Source: Pseudomonas berkeleyensis
Lineage (GTDB): Bacteria; Pseudomonadota; Gammaproteobacteria; Pseudomonadales; Pseudomonadaceae
Assembly: GCF_014109765.1 (NCBI RefSeq)
Contig: NZ_CP059139.1
Location: 310,001-374,000, forward strand
DNA: 64,000 nt
Reading direction: 5' to 3'
The first letter of the stretch is position 1. Each line of letters starts with the position of its first letter. Positions 27,139 through 36,764 of the stretch are shown piece after piece. A model generated the notes under the pieces. It did no database searches. It had not been told where the DNA came from and was given only the letters and a program-made list of their open reading frames with translations. The translations under genes and the position numbers were made by a program.

Positions 27139-27396
27139 TTAGTCTGCTGCGGTGAGCTTGGCTTCCAGTTCGGCGACCTTGGCCTCCAGCGCCTCGAGGC
27201 GGGCGCGGGTGCGGGCCAGAACCACCATCTGGCTATCGAACTCATCCCGGCTGACCAGATCGAGTTTGCTGAAACCACTCTGCAGCAGGGCCTTGAACTG
27301 GGCTTCCAGTTCGGCGCGAGGAAGTGGGCTGTCGCCACTGAACAGGCGCGAGGCGTGGCTACTGAGGGTGTCGAGCAGAGCTTTGGGCGGGAGCAT
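27139..27396 (-). CDS. ubiK: Ubiquinone biosynthesis accessory factor UbiK (BMFP/YqiC family)
   Basis: The protein has 85 residues from ATG 27396 (MLPPKALLDTLSSHASRLF). The N-terminal part is an amphipathic helix and the C terminus is a heptad-rich coiled coil (LARTRARLEALEAKVAELEAKL), the BMFP domain pattern. In E. coli UbiK assists the soluble Ubi complex and binds lipids. The open frame extends to 27459 but the upstream 21 residues are not conserved in type. It lies beside comM and divergent from glnK, as in P. aeruginosa. Confidence 0.85.
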   Translation of the reverse strand: MLPPKALLDTLSSHASRLFSGDSPLPRAELEAQFKALLQSGFSKLDLVSRDEFDSQMVVLARTRARLEALEAKVAELEAKLTAAD

Positions 27397-27590
27397 GGGT
27401 AGGTTCCAGATACAGACGGCGGGCAGTGTAGCACGCAGGCGAAAACCGAGGCCTGGCACTGCGGTGCACGGTTTTTGAGCGTGCGCGGATGGCTCGATGC
27501 ACCAACTCTGTGCGTAGTTTCTATTATGAATGCTCGGTCACATCCTCGGCACCAGCGCAAAGTCCTGAAACATCAGGCTTTTGATGTAGC

Positions 27591-27606
27591 TGGCAAGCTT
27601 TCTGCT
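27591..27606 (+). promoter_or_regulatory. Probable sigma-54 promoter for glnK-amtB
   Basis: TGGCAAGCTTTCTGCT has GG and GC dinucleotides exactly 10 bases apart, matching TGGCAC-N5-TTGCW at most positions. It is 199 bases before glnK. A dyad TGACGCA...TGCGTCA (27617-27649) lies just downstream. NtrC/RpoN control of glnK-amtB is established in pseudomonads and enterics; I did not find an unambiguous NtrC site. Confidence 0.6.
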
Positions 27607-27789
27607 TAGCCCCTGGTGACGCATGCACCGATGCAGTACCGGTGCGTCAGGCGAAGCGTGGGGAGTGTTTCGCCAGGAGCGGTTGATGGATGTCGACCAC
27701 GCCAGCTAGGGCGGTCGGTGCATTACAAAAGCCGGACACTGCGCTTAGACTTGTCGAGGGCTGAGAATTCCTGGGGCAAGTCAACCTAA

Positions 27790-28143
<354 letters not shown>

Positions 28144-28187
28144 GCCCAACGCCGCCCCACCCCCAGAATCGTCCCAGGAGTTAAATC

Positions 28188-29504
28188 ATGACTCTGCGAA
28201 AAATCGCAGGGCTTGGAGCCCTTTTGTCTCTGCTTTCCCCCGGCCTAGCCATGGCTGAGGAAGCGACGCTGAATTCCGGTGACACAGCTTGGATGCTGAC
28301 CGCCACCGCGCTGGTTCTGTTCATGACCATTCCGGGCCTGGCCCTGTTCTACGCTGGCATGGTGCGTTCCAAGAACGTCCTGTCGGTGATGATGCAGTGC
28401 TTCGCCATTACCGCTCTGATGAGCATCCTGTGGTTCGCCTACGGCTACAGCCTGGCCTTCGACACCACCGGAATGGAAGCTGGCGTCACCAACTTCAGTT
28501 CCTTCGTGGGCGGCCTGGGCAACATGTTCCTGGGTAATCTGACCAAGGAATCGTTGACGGCGGCGTTCCCGGAAAGCGTGTTCGTCACCTTCCAGATGAC
28601 TTTCGCCATCATCACTCCGGCCCTGATCGTCGGCGCCTTCGCTGAGCGCATGAAGTTCTCCGCGATGCTGGTGTTCATGGCCGTCTGGTTCACCCTGGTC
28701 TATGCACCGATCGCCCACATGGTTTGGGGCGGCGATGGTGCTCTGATGTGGGACTGGGGCGTACTCGACTTCGCCGGTGGCACCGTGGTGCACATCAATG
28801 CCGGTATCGCCGGCCTGGTGGCCTGCATCATGCTCGGCAAGCGCAAGGGTTACCCGAGCGTGGCCATGGCGCCGCACAACCTCGGCTACACCCTGATCGG
28901 TGCTGCGATGCTGTGGGTCGGCTGGTTCGGCTTCAACGCCGGCTCCGCTGCAGCCGCTGACGGCACCGCTGGCATGGCCATGCTGGTTACCCAGATCGCC
29001 ACCGCCGCCGCCGCTCTGGGCTGGATGTTCGCCGAGTGGATCAGTCACGGCAAACCGAGCGCCCTGGGTATCGCCTCCGGCGTGGTTGCCGGTCTGGTAG
29101 CCATCACTCCGGCTGCCGGCACCGTCGGCCCGGTAGGTGCGCTGGTCATCGGTCTGGCCTCTGGCGTGATCTGCTTCGTCTGCGCCACCAGCCTGAAACG
29201 CAAGCTGGGCTACGACGACTCCCTGGACGTCTTCGGCGTGCATGGCGTGGGTGGCATCGTCGGTGCCCTGCTGACCGGCATCTTCGCCGCGCCGGCCCTG
29301 GGTGGCTTCGGTGAGGTTGAGAACATCGGCCTGCAACTGTGGGTTCAGTTCAAGGGCGTGGCCTTCACCGTGATCTACACCACCATCGTCACCTTCGTGA
29401 TCCTCAAGGTCATCGACGTGGTCATGGGGCTGCGTGTCACCGAAGAAGAAGAGTCGGTCGGCCTCGACCTGGCTCAGCACAACGAGCGTGGCTACATCCT
29501 GTAA
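28188..29504 (+). CDS. amtB: Ammonium transporter AmtB
   Basis: The protein has 438 residues with a cleavable signal peptide (MTLRKIAGLGALLSLLSPGLAMAEE) and eleven expected membrane helices. The twin histidines are in GGTVVHINAG and FGVHGVGG, and the gate phenylalanine is in MTFAIITPALIVGAFAERM. It is an inner-membrane trimer conducting ammonium, regulated by GlnK binding. The C-terminal cytoplasmic tail (GLRVTEEEESVGLDLAQHNERGY) has the conserved AmtB pattern. A second transporter follows 111 bases downstream. Confidence 0.96.
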   Translation: MTLRKIAGLGALLSLLSPGLAMAEEATLNSGDTAWMLTATALVLFMTIPGLALFYAGMVRSKNVLSVMMQCFAITALMSILWFAYGYSLAFDTTGMEAGVTNFSSFVGGLGNMFLGNLTKESLTAAFPESVFVTFQMTFAIITPALIVGAFAERMKFSAMLVFMAVWFTLVYAPIAHMVWGGDGALMWDWGVLDFAGGTVVHINAGIAGLVACIMLGKRKGYPSVAMAPHNLGYTLIGAAMLWVGWFGFNAGSAAAADGTAGMAMLVTQIATAAAALGWMFAEWISHGKPSALGIASGVVAGLVAITPAAGTVGPVGALVIGLASGVICFVCATSLKRKLGYDDSLDVFGVHGVGGIVGALLTGIFAAPALGGFGEVENIGLQLWVQFKGVAFTVIYTTIVTFVILKVIDVVMGLRVTEEEESVGLDLAQHNERGYIL

Positions 29505-29545
29505 GTACGTGGGCCTGTCGCTGGCAGGCCTGAAGCACACGGAGT

Positions 29546-29568
29546 GCGCCCGGAGCCAACCCGGGCGC
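29546..29568 (+). other. Hairpin between the two ammonium transporter genes
   Basis: GCGCCCGG and CCGGGCGC form a perfect eight-pair stem with a seven-base loop in the 111-base gap. There is no T run. It may set the ratio of the two transporter messages or protect the upstream message from decay. Confidence 0.45.
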
Positions 29569-29615
29569 CTCGACCGAATAGCGCATCAATAAAGCGCTCC
29601 GGCAAGAGGTGAAAA

Positions 29616-30872
29616 ATGGATAACACAGCATTGACTGCATTGCAGTACGGCTTCGATACCTTCTACTTTGTTATTTGCGGTGCCCTGGTGATGTGGATGG
29701 CGGCAGGTTTCGCCATGCTCGAAGCCGGACTTGTCCGCTCCAAGAACACCACCGAGATCCTGGTGAAGAACGTGGCGCTGTTCGCCACCGCCTGCATCAT
29801 GTACCTGCTGGTCGGCTACTACATCATGTATTCCAGCCCCGAGGGCGGCATCCTGCCGAGCCTGGGCTTCCTGATTGGCGATGAGAACACCGTCGACGCC
29901 GTTCTGGCCGGTGGTGACGATGCGCCTTACTACGCCGCTCGTGCCGACTTCTTCTTCCAGATCGTGTTCGCCGCGACCTGCATGTCGATCGTCTCCGGTG
30001 CTGTCGCCGAGCGCATGAAACTGTGGCCCTTCATCGCCTTCGCAGTGGTGATGACTGCCTTCATCTACCCGGTACAGGGCTACTGGAAATGGGGCAGCGG
30101 CTTCCTCAACGAAGCGGGCTTCCTGGACTTCGCCGGTTCCACCGTCGTTCACCTGGCGGGTGCCTCCGCCGCGCTGGCTGGCGTGCTGCTGCTCGGCGCT
30201 CGTAAAGGCAAGTACGGCTCCAATGGTCAGGTCAATGCCATTCCCGGCGCCAACCTGCCGCTGGCTACCCTGGGTATGTTCATCCTGTGGATGGGCTGGT
30301 TCGGCTTCAACGGCGGTTCGCAGCTGAAGATGAGCACCATCGAAGACGCCAACGCCGTCGCCCAGGTGTTCGTCAACACCAACATGGCCGCTGCCGGTGG
30401 CCTGGTTGCTGCCCTGATCGTGGCCCGCCTGCTGTTCGGCAAGGCTGACCTGACCATGGCCATCAACGGTGCACTGGCTGGCCTGGTCGCCATCACTGCC
30501 GAGCCGCTGACCCCGACTGCCCTGCAAGCCACCCTGATCGGTGGTGTCGGTGGCGTGCTGGTGGTGTTCGCCATCCTCGGTTTCGACAAGATCAAGATCG
30601 ACGACCCGGTCGGTGCCATCTCGGTACACGGCGTAGTCGGCATCTGGGGCACCCTGGCTGTATGCCTGACCAACCCTGATGCCAGCCTGGGCGCTCAACT
30701 GCTGGGTATCGTCTGCGTCTTCGCCTGGGTCTTCGCTGCCAGCCTGGTCGTCTGGGGCATCATCAAGGCCGTCGTTGGCCTGCGTGTCAGCGAAGAGGAA
30801 GAGTACGAGGGTGTGGATCTGGTCGAGTGCGGCATGGAAGCCTACCCGGAGTTCACCAGCAACAAGAAATAA
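29616..30872 (+). CDS. Second ammonium transporter, Amt/Rh family, divergent type
   Basis: The protein has 418 residues and lacks the N-terminal signal peptide of the upstream copy. Channel features are kept: FAMLEAGLVRSKNTTEIL, VSGAVAERMK, GSTVVHLAGASAALAG (first histidine) and ISVHGVVGIWGTLAV (second histidine). A loop insertion near residues 75-105 (SPEGGILPSLGFLIGDENTVD) is absent from AmtB-type proteins. The C-terminal tail ends GVDLVECGMEAYPEF, as in cyanobacterial-type Amt proteins. It could be GlnK-regulated like AmtB. It ends with a terminator at 30890. Confidence 0.92.
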   Translation: MDNTALTALQYGFDTFYFVICGALVMWMAAGFAMLEAGLVRSKNTTEILVKNVALFATACIMYLLVGYYIMYSSPEGGILPSLGFLIGDENTVDAVLAGGDDAPYYAARADFFFQIVFAATCMSIVSGAVAERMKLWPFIAFAVVMTAFIYPVQGYWKWGSGFLNEAGFLDFAGSTVVHLAGASAALAGVLLLGARKGKYGSNGQVNAIPGANLPLATLGMFILWMGWFGFNGGSQLKMSTIEDANAVAQVFVNTNMAAAGGLVAALIVARLLFGKADLTMAINGALAGLVAITAEPLTPTALQATLIGGVGGVLVVFAILGFDKIKIDDPVGAISVHGVVGIWGTLAVCLTNPDASLGAQLLGIVCVFAWVFAASLVVWGIIKAVVGLRVSEEEEYEGVDLVECGMEAYPEFTSNKK

Positions 30873-30889
30873 GCGCTGCTGGTAAATGT

Positions 30890-30919
30890 AAAGGGCGCCT
30901 TTTGGCGCCCTTTGCTTTT
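30890..30919 (+). terminator. Rho-independent terminator after the second amt gene
   Basis: AAAGGGCGCC-TTTT-GGCGCCCTTT forms a perfect ten-pair hairpin followed by GCTTTTT. Confidence 0.9.
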
Positions 30920-30969
30920 TCTGACAGCGCGTTAGAATGCGCGCGCTGAAGTCTGCAGGAGAGACGACG

Positions 30970-31395
30970 ATGTGGTGGCAACGGACTCTGACCTTGCGTC
31001 CACGGAGTCGGGGATTTCATCTGGTAACCGAAGAAATCCTCGCCGCATTACCGGAACTGCAACAAGTGCGAGTGGGTCTTTTACACCTCTGGCTACAGCA
31101 CACCTCGGCCTCGCTGACGGTCAACGAGAATGCCGACCCGGCAGTGCGACGCGATTTCGAGCGATTCTTCAATCGCTTGGTGCCGCAAGGCGATGCGGGG
31201 TACGAGCACGATTACGAAGGGCCGGACGATCTGCCGGCACATTTCAAAGGCAGTCTGCTGGGGTTTCAGCTGCAACTGCCGATACAGGATGGACAGTTGG
31301 CCCTGGGTACCTGGCAGGGGATTTACCTTGGTGAGCACCGTGATCAAGGCGGCGCTCGGCGAGTGGTGGCGACCCTGCATGGCGAGGCTATTTGA
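30970..31395 (+). CDS. YjbQ-family protein (UPF0047)
   Basis: The protein has 141 residues from ATG 30970 ([18 protein letters not shown]) behind GGAGAG. The family pattern is clear: [21 protein letters not shown] near residues 37-57, [10 protein letters not shown], and [13 protein letters not shown] near the C terminus with the metal-site glutamate and histidines. Members form trimers and some have weak thiamine-phosphate synthase activity; the physiological role is not settled. An earlier ATG in frame at 30937 is less likely because the ribosome site fits 30970. Confidence 0.87.
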   Translation: MWWQRTLTLRPRSRGFHLVTEEILAALPELQQVRVGLLHLWLQHTSASLTVNENADPAVRRDFERFFNRLVPQGDAGYEHDYEGPDDLPAHFKGSLLGFQLQLPIQDGQLALGTWQGIYLGEHRDQGGARRVVATLHGEAI

Positions 31396-31472
31396 ATTTT
31401 TTCCGGTCGGGCAGTGAAGCCTGCGCGACTGGTCTATAACTAACCTGCTTTTCGCAAGTCATGAGGTTGAAC

Positions 31473-31793
31473 ATGAGCGACGAAGACCTGGAACAAGACG
31501 ATCTGGAAGGGGCTGACGAGGACGACGGCGAGGAGCTGGCTGCTGCCGACGACGGTGACAGCGGCGACGATGGCGACGGCGAGGTCGTAGCTACTGGCAA
31601 GAAGAGCAAGGCAAAAGCCGTCGAAGTCGACGAGATGCCGAGCATCGAAGCCAAGCAGAAGGAGCGTGATGCGCTGGCCAAGGCGATGGAGGAATTCCTC
31701 TCCCGCGGCGGCAAGGTGCAGGAGGTCGAACCCAATGTGGTTGCCGACCCGCCCAAGAAGCCCGATAGCAAATACGGCAGCCGTCCTATCTGA
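31473..31793 (+). CDS. sutA: RNA polymerase-binding regulator SutA
   Basis: The protein has 106 residues from ATG 31473 (MSDEDLEQDD). The N-terminal 40 residues are almost entirely Asp/Glu/Gly/Ala; a middle helix follows (PSIEAKQKERDALAKAMEEFLSRGG), then a short C-terminal tail (KPDSKYGSRPI). This layout matches SutA of P. aeruginosa, a small acidic protein that binds RNA polymerase and supports transcription during slow growth. Identification rests on composition and motif order. A terminator follows 15 bases after the stop. Confidence 0.82.
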   Translation: MSDEDLEQDDLEGADEDDGEELAAADDGDSGDDGDGEVVATGKKSKAKAVEVDEMPSIEAKQKERDALAKAMEEFLSRGGKVQEVEPNVVADPPKKPDSKYGSRPI

Positions 31794-31807
31794 GGACGGT
31801 ACGTCAC

Positions 31808-31837
31808 AAAAGACCCGCCCCTGTGGCGGGTTTTTTG
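31808..31837 (+). terminator. Rho-independent terminator after sutA
   Basis: CCCGCC and GGCGGG pair across a five-base loop, with AAAAG upstream and TTTTTT (31831-31836) downstream. Confidence 0.9.
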
Positions 31838-31868
31838 TCGCCGCGATCAACACGTATTGCGTTACGGC

Positions 31869-31931
31869 GTAGGGTGCGCCGTGCGCACCGATCTTGTTCG
31901 TGTATCAGGCGGTGCGCGCAGCGCACCCTAC
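31869..31931. repeat. Paired GTAGGGTGCGC / GCGCACCCTAC palindromic repeat
   Basis: GTAGGGTGCGC at 31869-31879 and its perfect inverse at 31921-31931 flank a 41-base centre that itself holds GCCGTGCGCACC and GGTGCGCGCAGCG. This type of long hairpin is common between genes of environmental pseudomonads. It lies between the convergent sutA terminator and the yigB-like stop. Confidence 0.85.
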
Positions 31932-31935
31932 GGGC

Positions 31936-32637
31936 TCAGCGCATCCAGCTGGAGAGCAGTGCCGGCAGCTCGGCCAGGCTACCGATCTGTGCGTCGGGCA
32001 GCGTATCGGCGTCCCAGGTTCGCCCTTGCGGGTTGAACCAGATCGCGCGCATCCCGGCTGCCTGGGCGCCGGCAATGTCGTCGCTGGGGTGATCGCCGAT
32101 GTGCACGGCTCGCTCGGCAGCAATGCCGCCTGCGCGGCTGAGCGCTTCGCGAAAGGGTTTCGGGTCGGGTTTGCCGATCCCCAGTTCTTCAGCGCACAGC
32201 GCGAACCGGAAATACTCCGACAGGCCCAGACGGCGCACATCGGCATTGCCGTTGGTGATTACGCCGAGCATGAAGCGCTCGGCGAGCGCTTCCAGTGTCG
32301 GGTGCACCTCGGCGAACAGTTCGACTTGATGACGTGCGCTGAGGAAGACCTGAAAGCCGGCTTCGGCCAGTGCCAGTGCCTCGTCATGGGAATAACCCGC
32401 GCCCTCCAGGGCGTGGAAGAGGATGCGCCGGCGCAGTTCGCTGAGGCGATGCCTGAGCATCGGTTCTGCGTCCAGCAGGCCGCTGCGGATCTGCCACAGG
32501 TGCTCCACCGGCACGGCGCCGAGGCGAGGGGCGTGCAGGGCCAACCAGTTGCGCAGCGCAGCTTCGGCGTCCTGCATCACCGGGCTGACGTCCCACAGGG
32601 TGTCATCGAGGTCGAAGGTGATCAGTTCAATGCTCAT
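31936..32637 (-). CDS. HAD-family hydrolase, YigB-like
   Basis: The protein has 233 residues from ATG 32637 ([16 protein letters not shown]). Motif I is DLDDT (about 9-13), motif II is in GVITNGN, motif III includes GKPDPKPF and motif IV is GDHPSDD. The cap is the all-helical HAD-IA type. E. coli YigB, also encoded next to xerC, dephosphorylates a flavin-pathway intermediate (5-amino-6-(5-phosphoribitylamino)uracil). The start overlaps the xerC stop by four bases (ATGA), so translation is coupled. The open frame to 32964 lies over xerC and is a shadow. Confidence 0.85.
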   Translation of the reverse strand: MSIELITFDLDDTLWDVSPVMQDAEAALRNWLALHAPRLGAVPVEHLWQIRSGLLDAEPMLRHRLSELRRRILFHALEGAGYSHDEALALAEAGFQVFLSARHQVELFAEVHPTLEALAERFMLGVITNGNADVRRLGLSEYFRFALCAEELGIGKPDPKPFREALSRAGGIAAERAVHIGDHPSDDIAGAQAAGMRAIWFNPQGRTWDADTLPDAQIGSLAELPALLSSWMR

Positions 32638-33536
32638 TCGGAACCGCCTTTGCGCTTGGCGCGCGGATGGGCCTGGTCGTAGACGTTGGCCAGATGCTGG
32701 AAATCCAGGTGAGTGTAGATTTGCGTGGTGGCGATGTCGGCATGGCCGAGTAGCTCCTGCACCGCGCGCAGATCCTGCGAGGACTCCAGCATATGGCTGG
32801 CGAAGCTGTGCCGCAGCATGTGCGGGTGCAGGTGCTGGCCCAGTTCGCGTACGCCGGCCTGGCGCACCCGCAGCTGTACGGCGCGAGGGCCGAGGCGGCG
32901 TCCCTGCTGGCTGATGAACACCGCGCCGTCGCCAGGGTTGGCCAGCTTGCGTAGCGTCAGCCATTGCTCCAGCGCCTGACGCGCCATGCTGCCGACTGGC
33001 AGTTCGCGCACCTTGTTGCCTTTGCCGCGCACGCGTACCAGGCCGGCGTCCAGATCCAGCCCGTCGAGATCCAGCCCGACCAGTTCCGACAGGCGCAAAC
33101 CGGACGAATAGAACAACTCGAGCATGGCCTGATCACGGCGGGCGATGAAGTCGTCTTCTACCGCGCCGTCGAGCAATTGTGCGCTGCGGTCGGCGTCCAG
33201 GGTGCGCGGCAGGCGCCGCTCGCGTTTCGGTGGGCTGAGGCCGGTCGCCGGGTCATGGCGGCACAGGCCTTCGCGCAGCAGATACTGATAGAGCCCGCGG
33301 GTGGCCGAGAGCAGGCGGGCCAGGCTACGGCTGGCCAGGCCCTGCTGATGCAGGCGAGCGACCAGTCGGCGCAGGTTGCGAGTGTCCAGCGCTGCCCAGT
33401 CTTTCAGACCTTCCGCCTCGCAGAAGGCCAGCACCTTGCCGAGATCACGTCGATAGCCGTCGAGTGTGTGCGGCGATACCTGGCGCTCGCGGCGCAGGTA
33501 TTCGAGATAGGCTTCAAGGTTGGCTTCAAGTGTCAC
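32634..33536 (-). CDS. xerC: Tyrosine recombinase XerC
   Basis: GTG 33536 ([24 protein letters not shown]) is taken as the start because GGAG lies nine bases upstream and the protein is then 300 residues, the usual size. The open frame goes on to an ATG at 33581, but that ATG lies inside a palindromic repeat. Catalytic residues are visible: Arg in SSGLRLSEL, Lys in [10 protein letters not shown], His/Arg in [12 protein letters not shown], His in LLGHADIAT and Tyr in TTQIYTH. XerC with XerD resolves chromosome dimers at dif. It sits in the lptM-lysA-dapF-DUF484-xerC-yigB order, as in E. coli. Confidence 0.93.
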   Translation of the reverse strand: MTLEANLEAYLEYLRRERQVSPHTLDGYRRDLGKVLAFCEAEGLKDWAALDTRNLRRLVARLHQQGLASRSLARLLSATRGLYQYLLREGLCRHDPATGLSPPKRERRLPRTLDADRSAQLLDGAVEDDFIARRDQAMLELFYSSGLRLSELVGLDLDGLDLDAGLVRVRGKGNKVRELPVGSMARQALEQWLTLRKLANPGDGAVFISQQGRRLGPRAVQLRVRQAGVRELGQHLHPHMLRHSFASHMLESSQDLRAVQELLGHADIATTQIYTHLDFQHLANVYDQAHPRAKRKGGSE

Positions 33537-33558
33537 GTGCCGGGCTCCGGACGGGCCG

Positions 33559-33590
33559 ATGGTGGATGAGCGTTGCGCCATCCACCCTAC
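33559..33590. repeat. Palindromic repeat upstream of xerC
   Basis: GGTGGAT (33561-33567) and ATCCACC (33580-33586) pair, and CTAC follows. On the minus strand this reads GTAGGGTGGAT...ATCCACC, the same GTAGGGTGG head as the repeats near 16860. Confidence 0.75.
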
Positions 33591-33660
33591 ACGGTATGGC
33601 AGGCAGTTGGAAAACGGCCTGCGTTGCCATCATGGTGTTAAGAACGGCCTCGGACGGCTT

Positions 33661-34359
33661 CTAGCGTACCGAGCGCAGCGGCGTGGCGAAGCTCGGCAGA
33701 ACACGCGCCAGCACTTCGGCGATGTAACCGAGGAACAGCGTGCCGAGTGAGCTCTTGTAATGCTGCGGATCGGCACTGCCGATGGCCAGTACGCCATGCA
33801 GACCCTGGTGACTGAGGCTGACGACGGCGGCAGAGCCGACCTTGCCGGCTTCTTCAGCGCCGAACAGGAATTCCAGCTCATGCGGGCGCAATACCCCGCA
33901 GATGGTCTTGCCGCCGCTGATCAGGCCGCCGATCTGCTGATGCGCCTCGGCCGAACTGACCGAACGGCCCACCGGCAACTTGTTGTCGCTGAACAGGATC
34001 AAGCCGACGAAGGGCACCTGAAACTCATGGCGCAGGCTGTCTTCCACGGCGCCGACCACTTCCTCCAGGCTGCCTGCATCGAGCAGGTCGAGCACCAGGC
34101 GGCGGGTTTTGTCGAACAGGCGGTCGTTGTCACGCGCCACGTCCATCAACTGGCCGAGGCGATGACGCATCTCGATGTTGCGTTCGCGCAGCAGTTTGAC
34201 CTGACGCTCCACCAGCGACACGGTATCGCCGCGCTGGTGTGGAATGCGCAACTCGGGAATCAGCTCATCGTGATCGATGAAGAACTCCGGATGCAGGCGC
34301 AGATAGGCTGCGACCGTTTCCGAGTCGAGCGGCTTGGGAGAATCCTGCTGGTCGGTCAT
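33661..34359 (-). CDS. DUF484-family protein (YigA-like)
   Basis: The protein has 232 residues from ATG 34359 ([27 protein letters not shown]), overlapping the dapF stop by four bases. The N-terminal motif [19 protein letters not shown] is characteristic, then a helix ([19 protein letters not shown]) and a GAF-like sensory fold to the C terminus. The role is unknown. Its fixed place between dapF and xerC is conserved in gammaproteobacteria. A 124-base gap with a repeat separates it from xerC. Confidence 0.87.
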   Translation of the reverse strand: MTDQQDSPKPLDSETVAAYLRLHPEFFIDHDELIPELRIPHQRGDTVSLVERQVKLLRERNIEMRHRLGQLMDVARDNDRLFDKTRRLVLDLLDAGSLEEVVGAVEDSLRHEFQVPFVGLILFSDNKLPVGRSVSSAEAHQQIGGLISGGKTICGVLRPHELEFLFGAEEAGKVGSAAVVSLSHQGLHGVLAIGSADPQHYKSSLGTLFLGYIAEVLARVLPSFATPLRSVR

Positions 34360-35186
34360 AGGCGAACCTGTCCTTCGTATACGCGTGCAGCGGGCCCGGT
34401 CATCATAACGGGCTGACCTTCGCCTGCCCACTCGATGGACAGTTTGCCGCCCGGCAACTCCAGTTGCACCGGCGAGTCCATCCAGCCCTGGCGAATCGCC
34501 GCGACGGCAGCCGCACAGGCGCCGGTGCCGCAGGCCTGGGTTTCGCCCGCGCCACGCTCCCACACACGCAGGCGGGCATGTTTGCGATCCTGCACTTGCA
34601 GAAAGCCGACGTTGACCCGTTGCGGGAAGCGCGGATGGTGTTCCAGCTTCGGCCCGAGCGTGTGTACCGGCGCGCTGTCGACGTTGTCGACGCGCAGCAC
34701 GGCATGTGGGTTACCCATCGACAGCGCTGCCAGTTCGACGGTTTGTCCGTCGACCTCTACGCGATAGCTCAGTGCAGCCTGCTCGGCCTGGAATGGCACC
34801 TGCGCTGGTTCCAGGCGCGGTGCACCCATGTCGACGCAGACCTGGCCGTCGTTCTGCACGCGCAGCTCGATGATGCCGCTCTTGGTCTCGACGCGAATGA
34901 CCTTCTTGGTGGTCAGGCGCTTGTCCAGCACGAAGCGGGCGAAGCAACGTGCGCCGTTGCCGCACTGCTCCACTTCGGAGCCGTCGGAGTTGAAGATGCG
35001 GTAGCGGAAGTCGACATCCGGGTGGCTCGGCGGCTCGACGATCAGCAACTGGTCGAAGCCAACGCCGGTGTGGCGATCGCCCCATTGCTTGGCGTGTTTA
35101 GGCTGCACGTGGGCATGCTGACTGATCAGGTCGAGAACCATGAAGTCATTGCCCAGGCCGTGCATCTTGGTAAAGCGCAATAGCAT
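34356..35186 (-). CDS. dapF: Diaminopimelate epimerase
   Basis: The protein has 276 residues from ATG 35186 ([17 protein letters not shown]). It interconverts LL- and meso-diaminopimelate without a cofactor, using two cysteines: C75 in [11 protein letters not shown] and the second in [12 protein letters not shown] near residue 220. Both are present. The product feeds lysA and peptidoglycan. It is ten bases after lysA in the same leftward operon. Confidence 0.96.
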   Translation of the reverse strand: MLLRFTKMHGLGNDFMVLDLISQHAHVQPKHAKQWGDRHTGVGFDQLLIVEPPSHPDVDFRYRIFNSDGSEVEQCGNGARCFARFVLDKRLTTKKVIRVETKSGIIELRVQNDGQVCVDMGAPRLEPAQVPFQAEQAALSYRVEVDGQTVELAALSMGNPHAVLRVDNVDSAPVHTLGPKLEHHPRFPQRVNVGFLQVQDRKHARLRVWERGAGETQACGTGACAAAVAAIRQGWMDSPVQLELPGGKLSIEWAGEGQPVMMTGPAARVYEGQVRL

Positions 35187-35196
35187 GACGTCGCCC

Positions 35197-36444
35197 TCAG
35201 GCCGGCAGCAGGCTTTCGCCGGCGTAGAGCTCTTGGACGGTCTCGCGGCGCCGCACTTCGTACGCCTGCTCGCCATCTACCAGCACCTCGGCGGCGCGGC
35301 CGCGGGTGTTGTAGTTGGAGCTCATGACGAAGCCATAGGCGCCGGCCGAACGCACGGCCAGCAGGTCGCCTTCGGCCAGCACCAACTGACGATCCTTGGC
35401 CAGGAAGTCGCCGGTCTCGCAGATCGGCCCGACCAGGTCGTAGTTGCGCGCCTCACCGTCACGCGGCTGCACCGGCGAGACGTCCATCCAGGCCTGGTAC
35501 AGCGCCGGGCGGATGAGGTCGTTCATCGCCGCGTCGATGATGGCGAAGTCCTTGTGCTCGGTGTGCTTGAGGTATTCGACCTGAGTCAGCAGCACGCCGG
35601 CATTGGCCACGATGAAGCGGCCCGGCTCGAACACCAGGGCCAGGTCGCGGCCTTCCAGGCGCTTGCGCACGGCGGCGATGTAGTCGCCGGCCAGCGGTGG
35701 CTGTTCGTCGCGATACTGCACGCCGAGACCGCCGCCCAGATCCAGGTGCTTGATGATGATGCCGCGTGCGGCCAGCTTGTCGACCAGCAGCAGCAGGCGA
35801 TCCAGCGCATCGAGGAAGGGCTCGAGGGTGGTCAGCTGCGAGCCGATATGGCAATCGACACCGATCACTTCCAGGTTCGGCAGCTCGGCAGCGCGGGCGT
35901 AGACCGCCTCGGCCTGCTCGATGTCGATGCCGAACTTGTTTTCCTTGAGACCGGTGGAAATGTACGGGTGGGTGCCAGCATCCACGTCCGGGTTGACCCG
36001 CAGCGAGACCGGCGCCTTGACGCCCAGCTCGGCTGCCACCTTCTGCAGGCGCTCCAGCTCGACGCTGGATTCGACGTTGAAGCAGTGCACGCCGACTTCC
36101 AGCGCGCGGCGCATGTCGTCGCGGCTCTTGCCGACGCCGGAGAAGACGATGCGGTTCGGCTCGCCACCGGCAGCCAGTACACGCTCCAACTCGCCGCTGG
36201 AAACGATGTCGAAACCGGCACCAAGGCGTGCCAGGACGTTCAGCACGCCGATGTTGGAGTTGGCCTTGACCGCGAAGCAGACCAGGTGCGGCATGCCGGC
36301 CAGCGCATCGGCATAGGCACCGTACTGCCCTTCGATGTGGGCGCGGGAATAGACATAGGTGGGCGTGCCGAAGCGCTGGGCCAGCGCAGACAAGGCAACG
36401 CCTTCCGCGAACAGCTCACCGTCGCGGTAGTTGAAGGCTTCCAT
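35197..36444 (-). CDS. lysA: Diaminopimelate decarboxylase
   Basis: The protein has 415 residues from ATG 36444 ([16 protein letters not shown]). The PLP lysine is in [27 protein letters not shown] and the C-terminal GPICETGD with active-site cysteine match group IV decarboxylases. It makes L-lysine from meso-diaminopimelate. An earlier in-frame ATG at 36498 would run into lptM and is rejected. Confidence 0.96.
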   Translation of the reverse strand: MEAFNYRDGELFAEGVALSALAQRFGTPTYVYSRAHIEGQYGAYADALAGMPHLVCFAVKANSNIGVLNVLARLGAGFDIVSSGELERVLAAGGEPNRIVFSGVGKSRDDMRRALEVGVHCFNVESSVELERLQKVAAELGVKAPVSLRVNPDVDAGTHPYISTGLKENKFGIDIEQAEAVYARAAELPNLEVIGVDCHIGSQLTTLEPFLDALDRLLLLVDKLAARGIIIKHLDLGGGLGVQYRDEQPPLAGDYIAAVRKRLEGRDLALVFEPGRFIVANAGVLLTQVEYLKHTEHKDFAIIDAAMNDLIRPALYQAWMDVSPVQPRDGEARNYDLVGPICETGDFLAKDRQLVLAEGDLLAVRSAGAYGFVMSSNYNTRGRAAEVLVDGEQAYEVRRRETVQELYAGESLLPA

Positions 36445-36457
36445 GGGGCAGCTCCTG

Positions 36458-36583
36458 TCAGAGTTCGAAACGGTCTCGGCTGTTGCCGGCGTTGTCATCG
36501 CCCGGCAGGTACAGCGGGCCTTTCTGACCGCAGCCGGCCAGCAGGCAAACGGCGGCGAGGAGCGCGAGGGTCAGTCGCTTCAT
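36458..36583 (-). CDS. lptM: Small lipoprotein LptM (YifL/LppL)
   Basis: This 41-residue protein starts at ATG 36583 (MKRLTLALLAAVCLLAGC). LLAGC is the lipobox, with the modified cysteine at residue 18. The conserved GQKGPLYLP follows at once, the mark of LptM, which helps oxidative maturation of the LptD-LptE complex. It heads the lysA-dapF operon, as lppL does in P. aeruginosa. Confidence 0.9.
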   Translation of the reverse strand: MKRLTLALLAAVCLLAGCGQKGPLYLPGDDNAGNSRDRFEL

Positions 36584-36764
36584 GGGGCAGTCCTTGAAAA
36601 TAAGCGTGAATTGCGCCGGAGTATACCGACCCCCCGTCACCTTGCCTATGCGCCCGCCGCCCGCCTGGCGGGGCGCTGGCTCAATTTGCGCGCTTGCCTG
36701 GCGTTCGCTTCGGCGGCATTTGTCGTGGCTTGGGTTAGCATGCTGCGAGTAACGAGGAGCCTCG

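Noticed and set aside
27625..27645. NtrC binding site GCACC...GGTGC
   Set aside because: Half sites are present but the spacing between them (11 bases) is too long for the NtrC consensus; kept only as a dyad near the sigma-54 promoter.
29586..30698. Long open frame on the minus strand opposite the second ammonium transporter
   Set aside because: Shadow frame with Gln/His/Gly-rich translation; the plus-strand transporter is unambiguous.
35140..36597. Long open frame (485 codons) on the plus strand opposite dapF/lysA
   Set aside because: Shadow of lysA; lysA has all decarboxylase motifs on the other strand and the frame runs across lptM.
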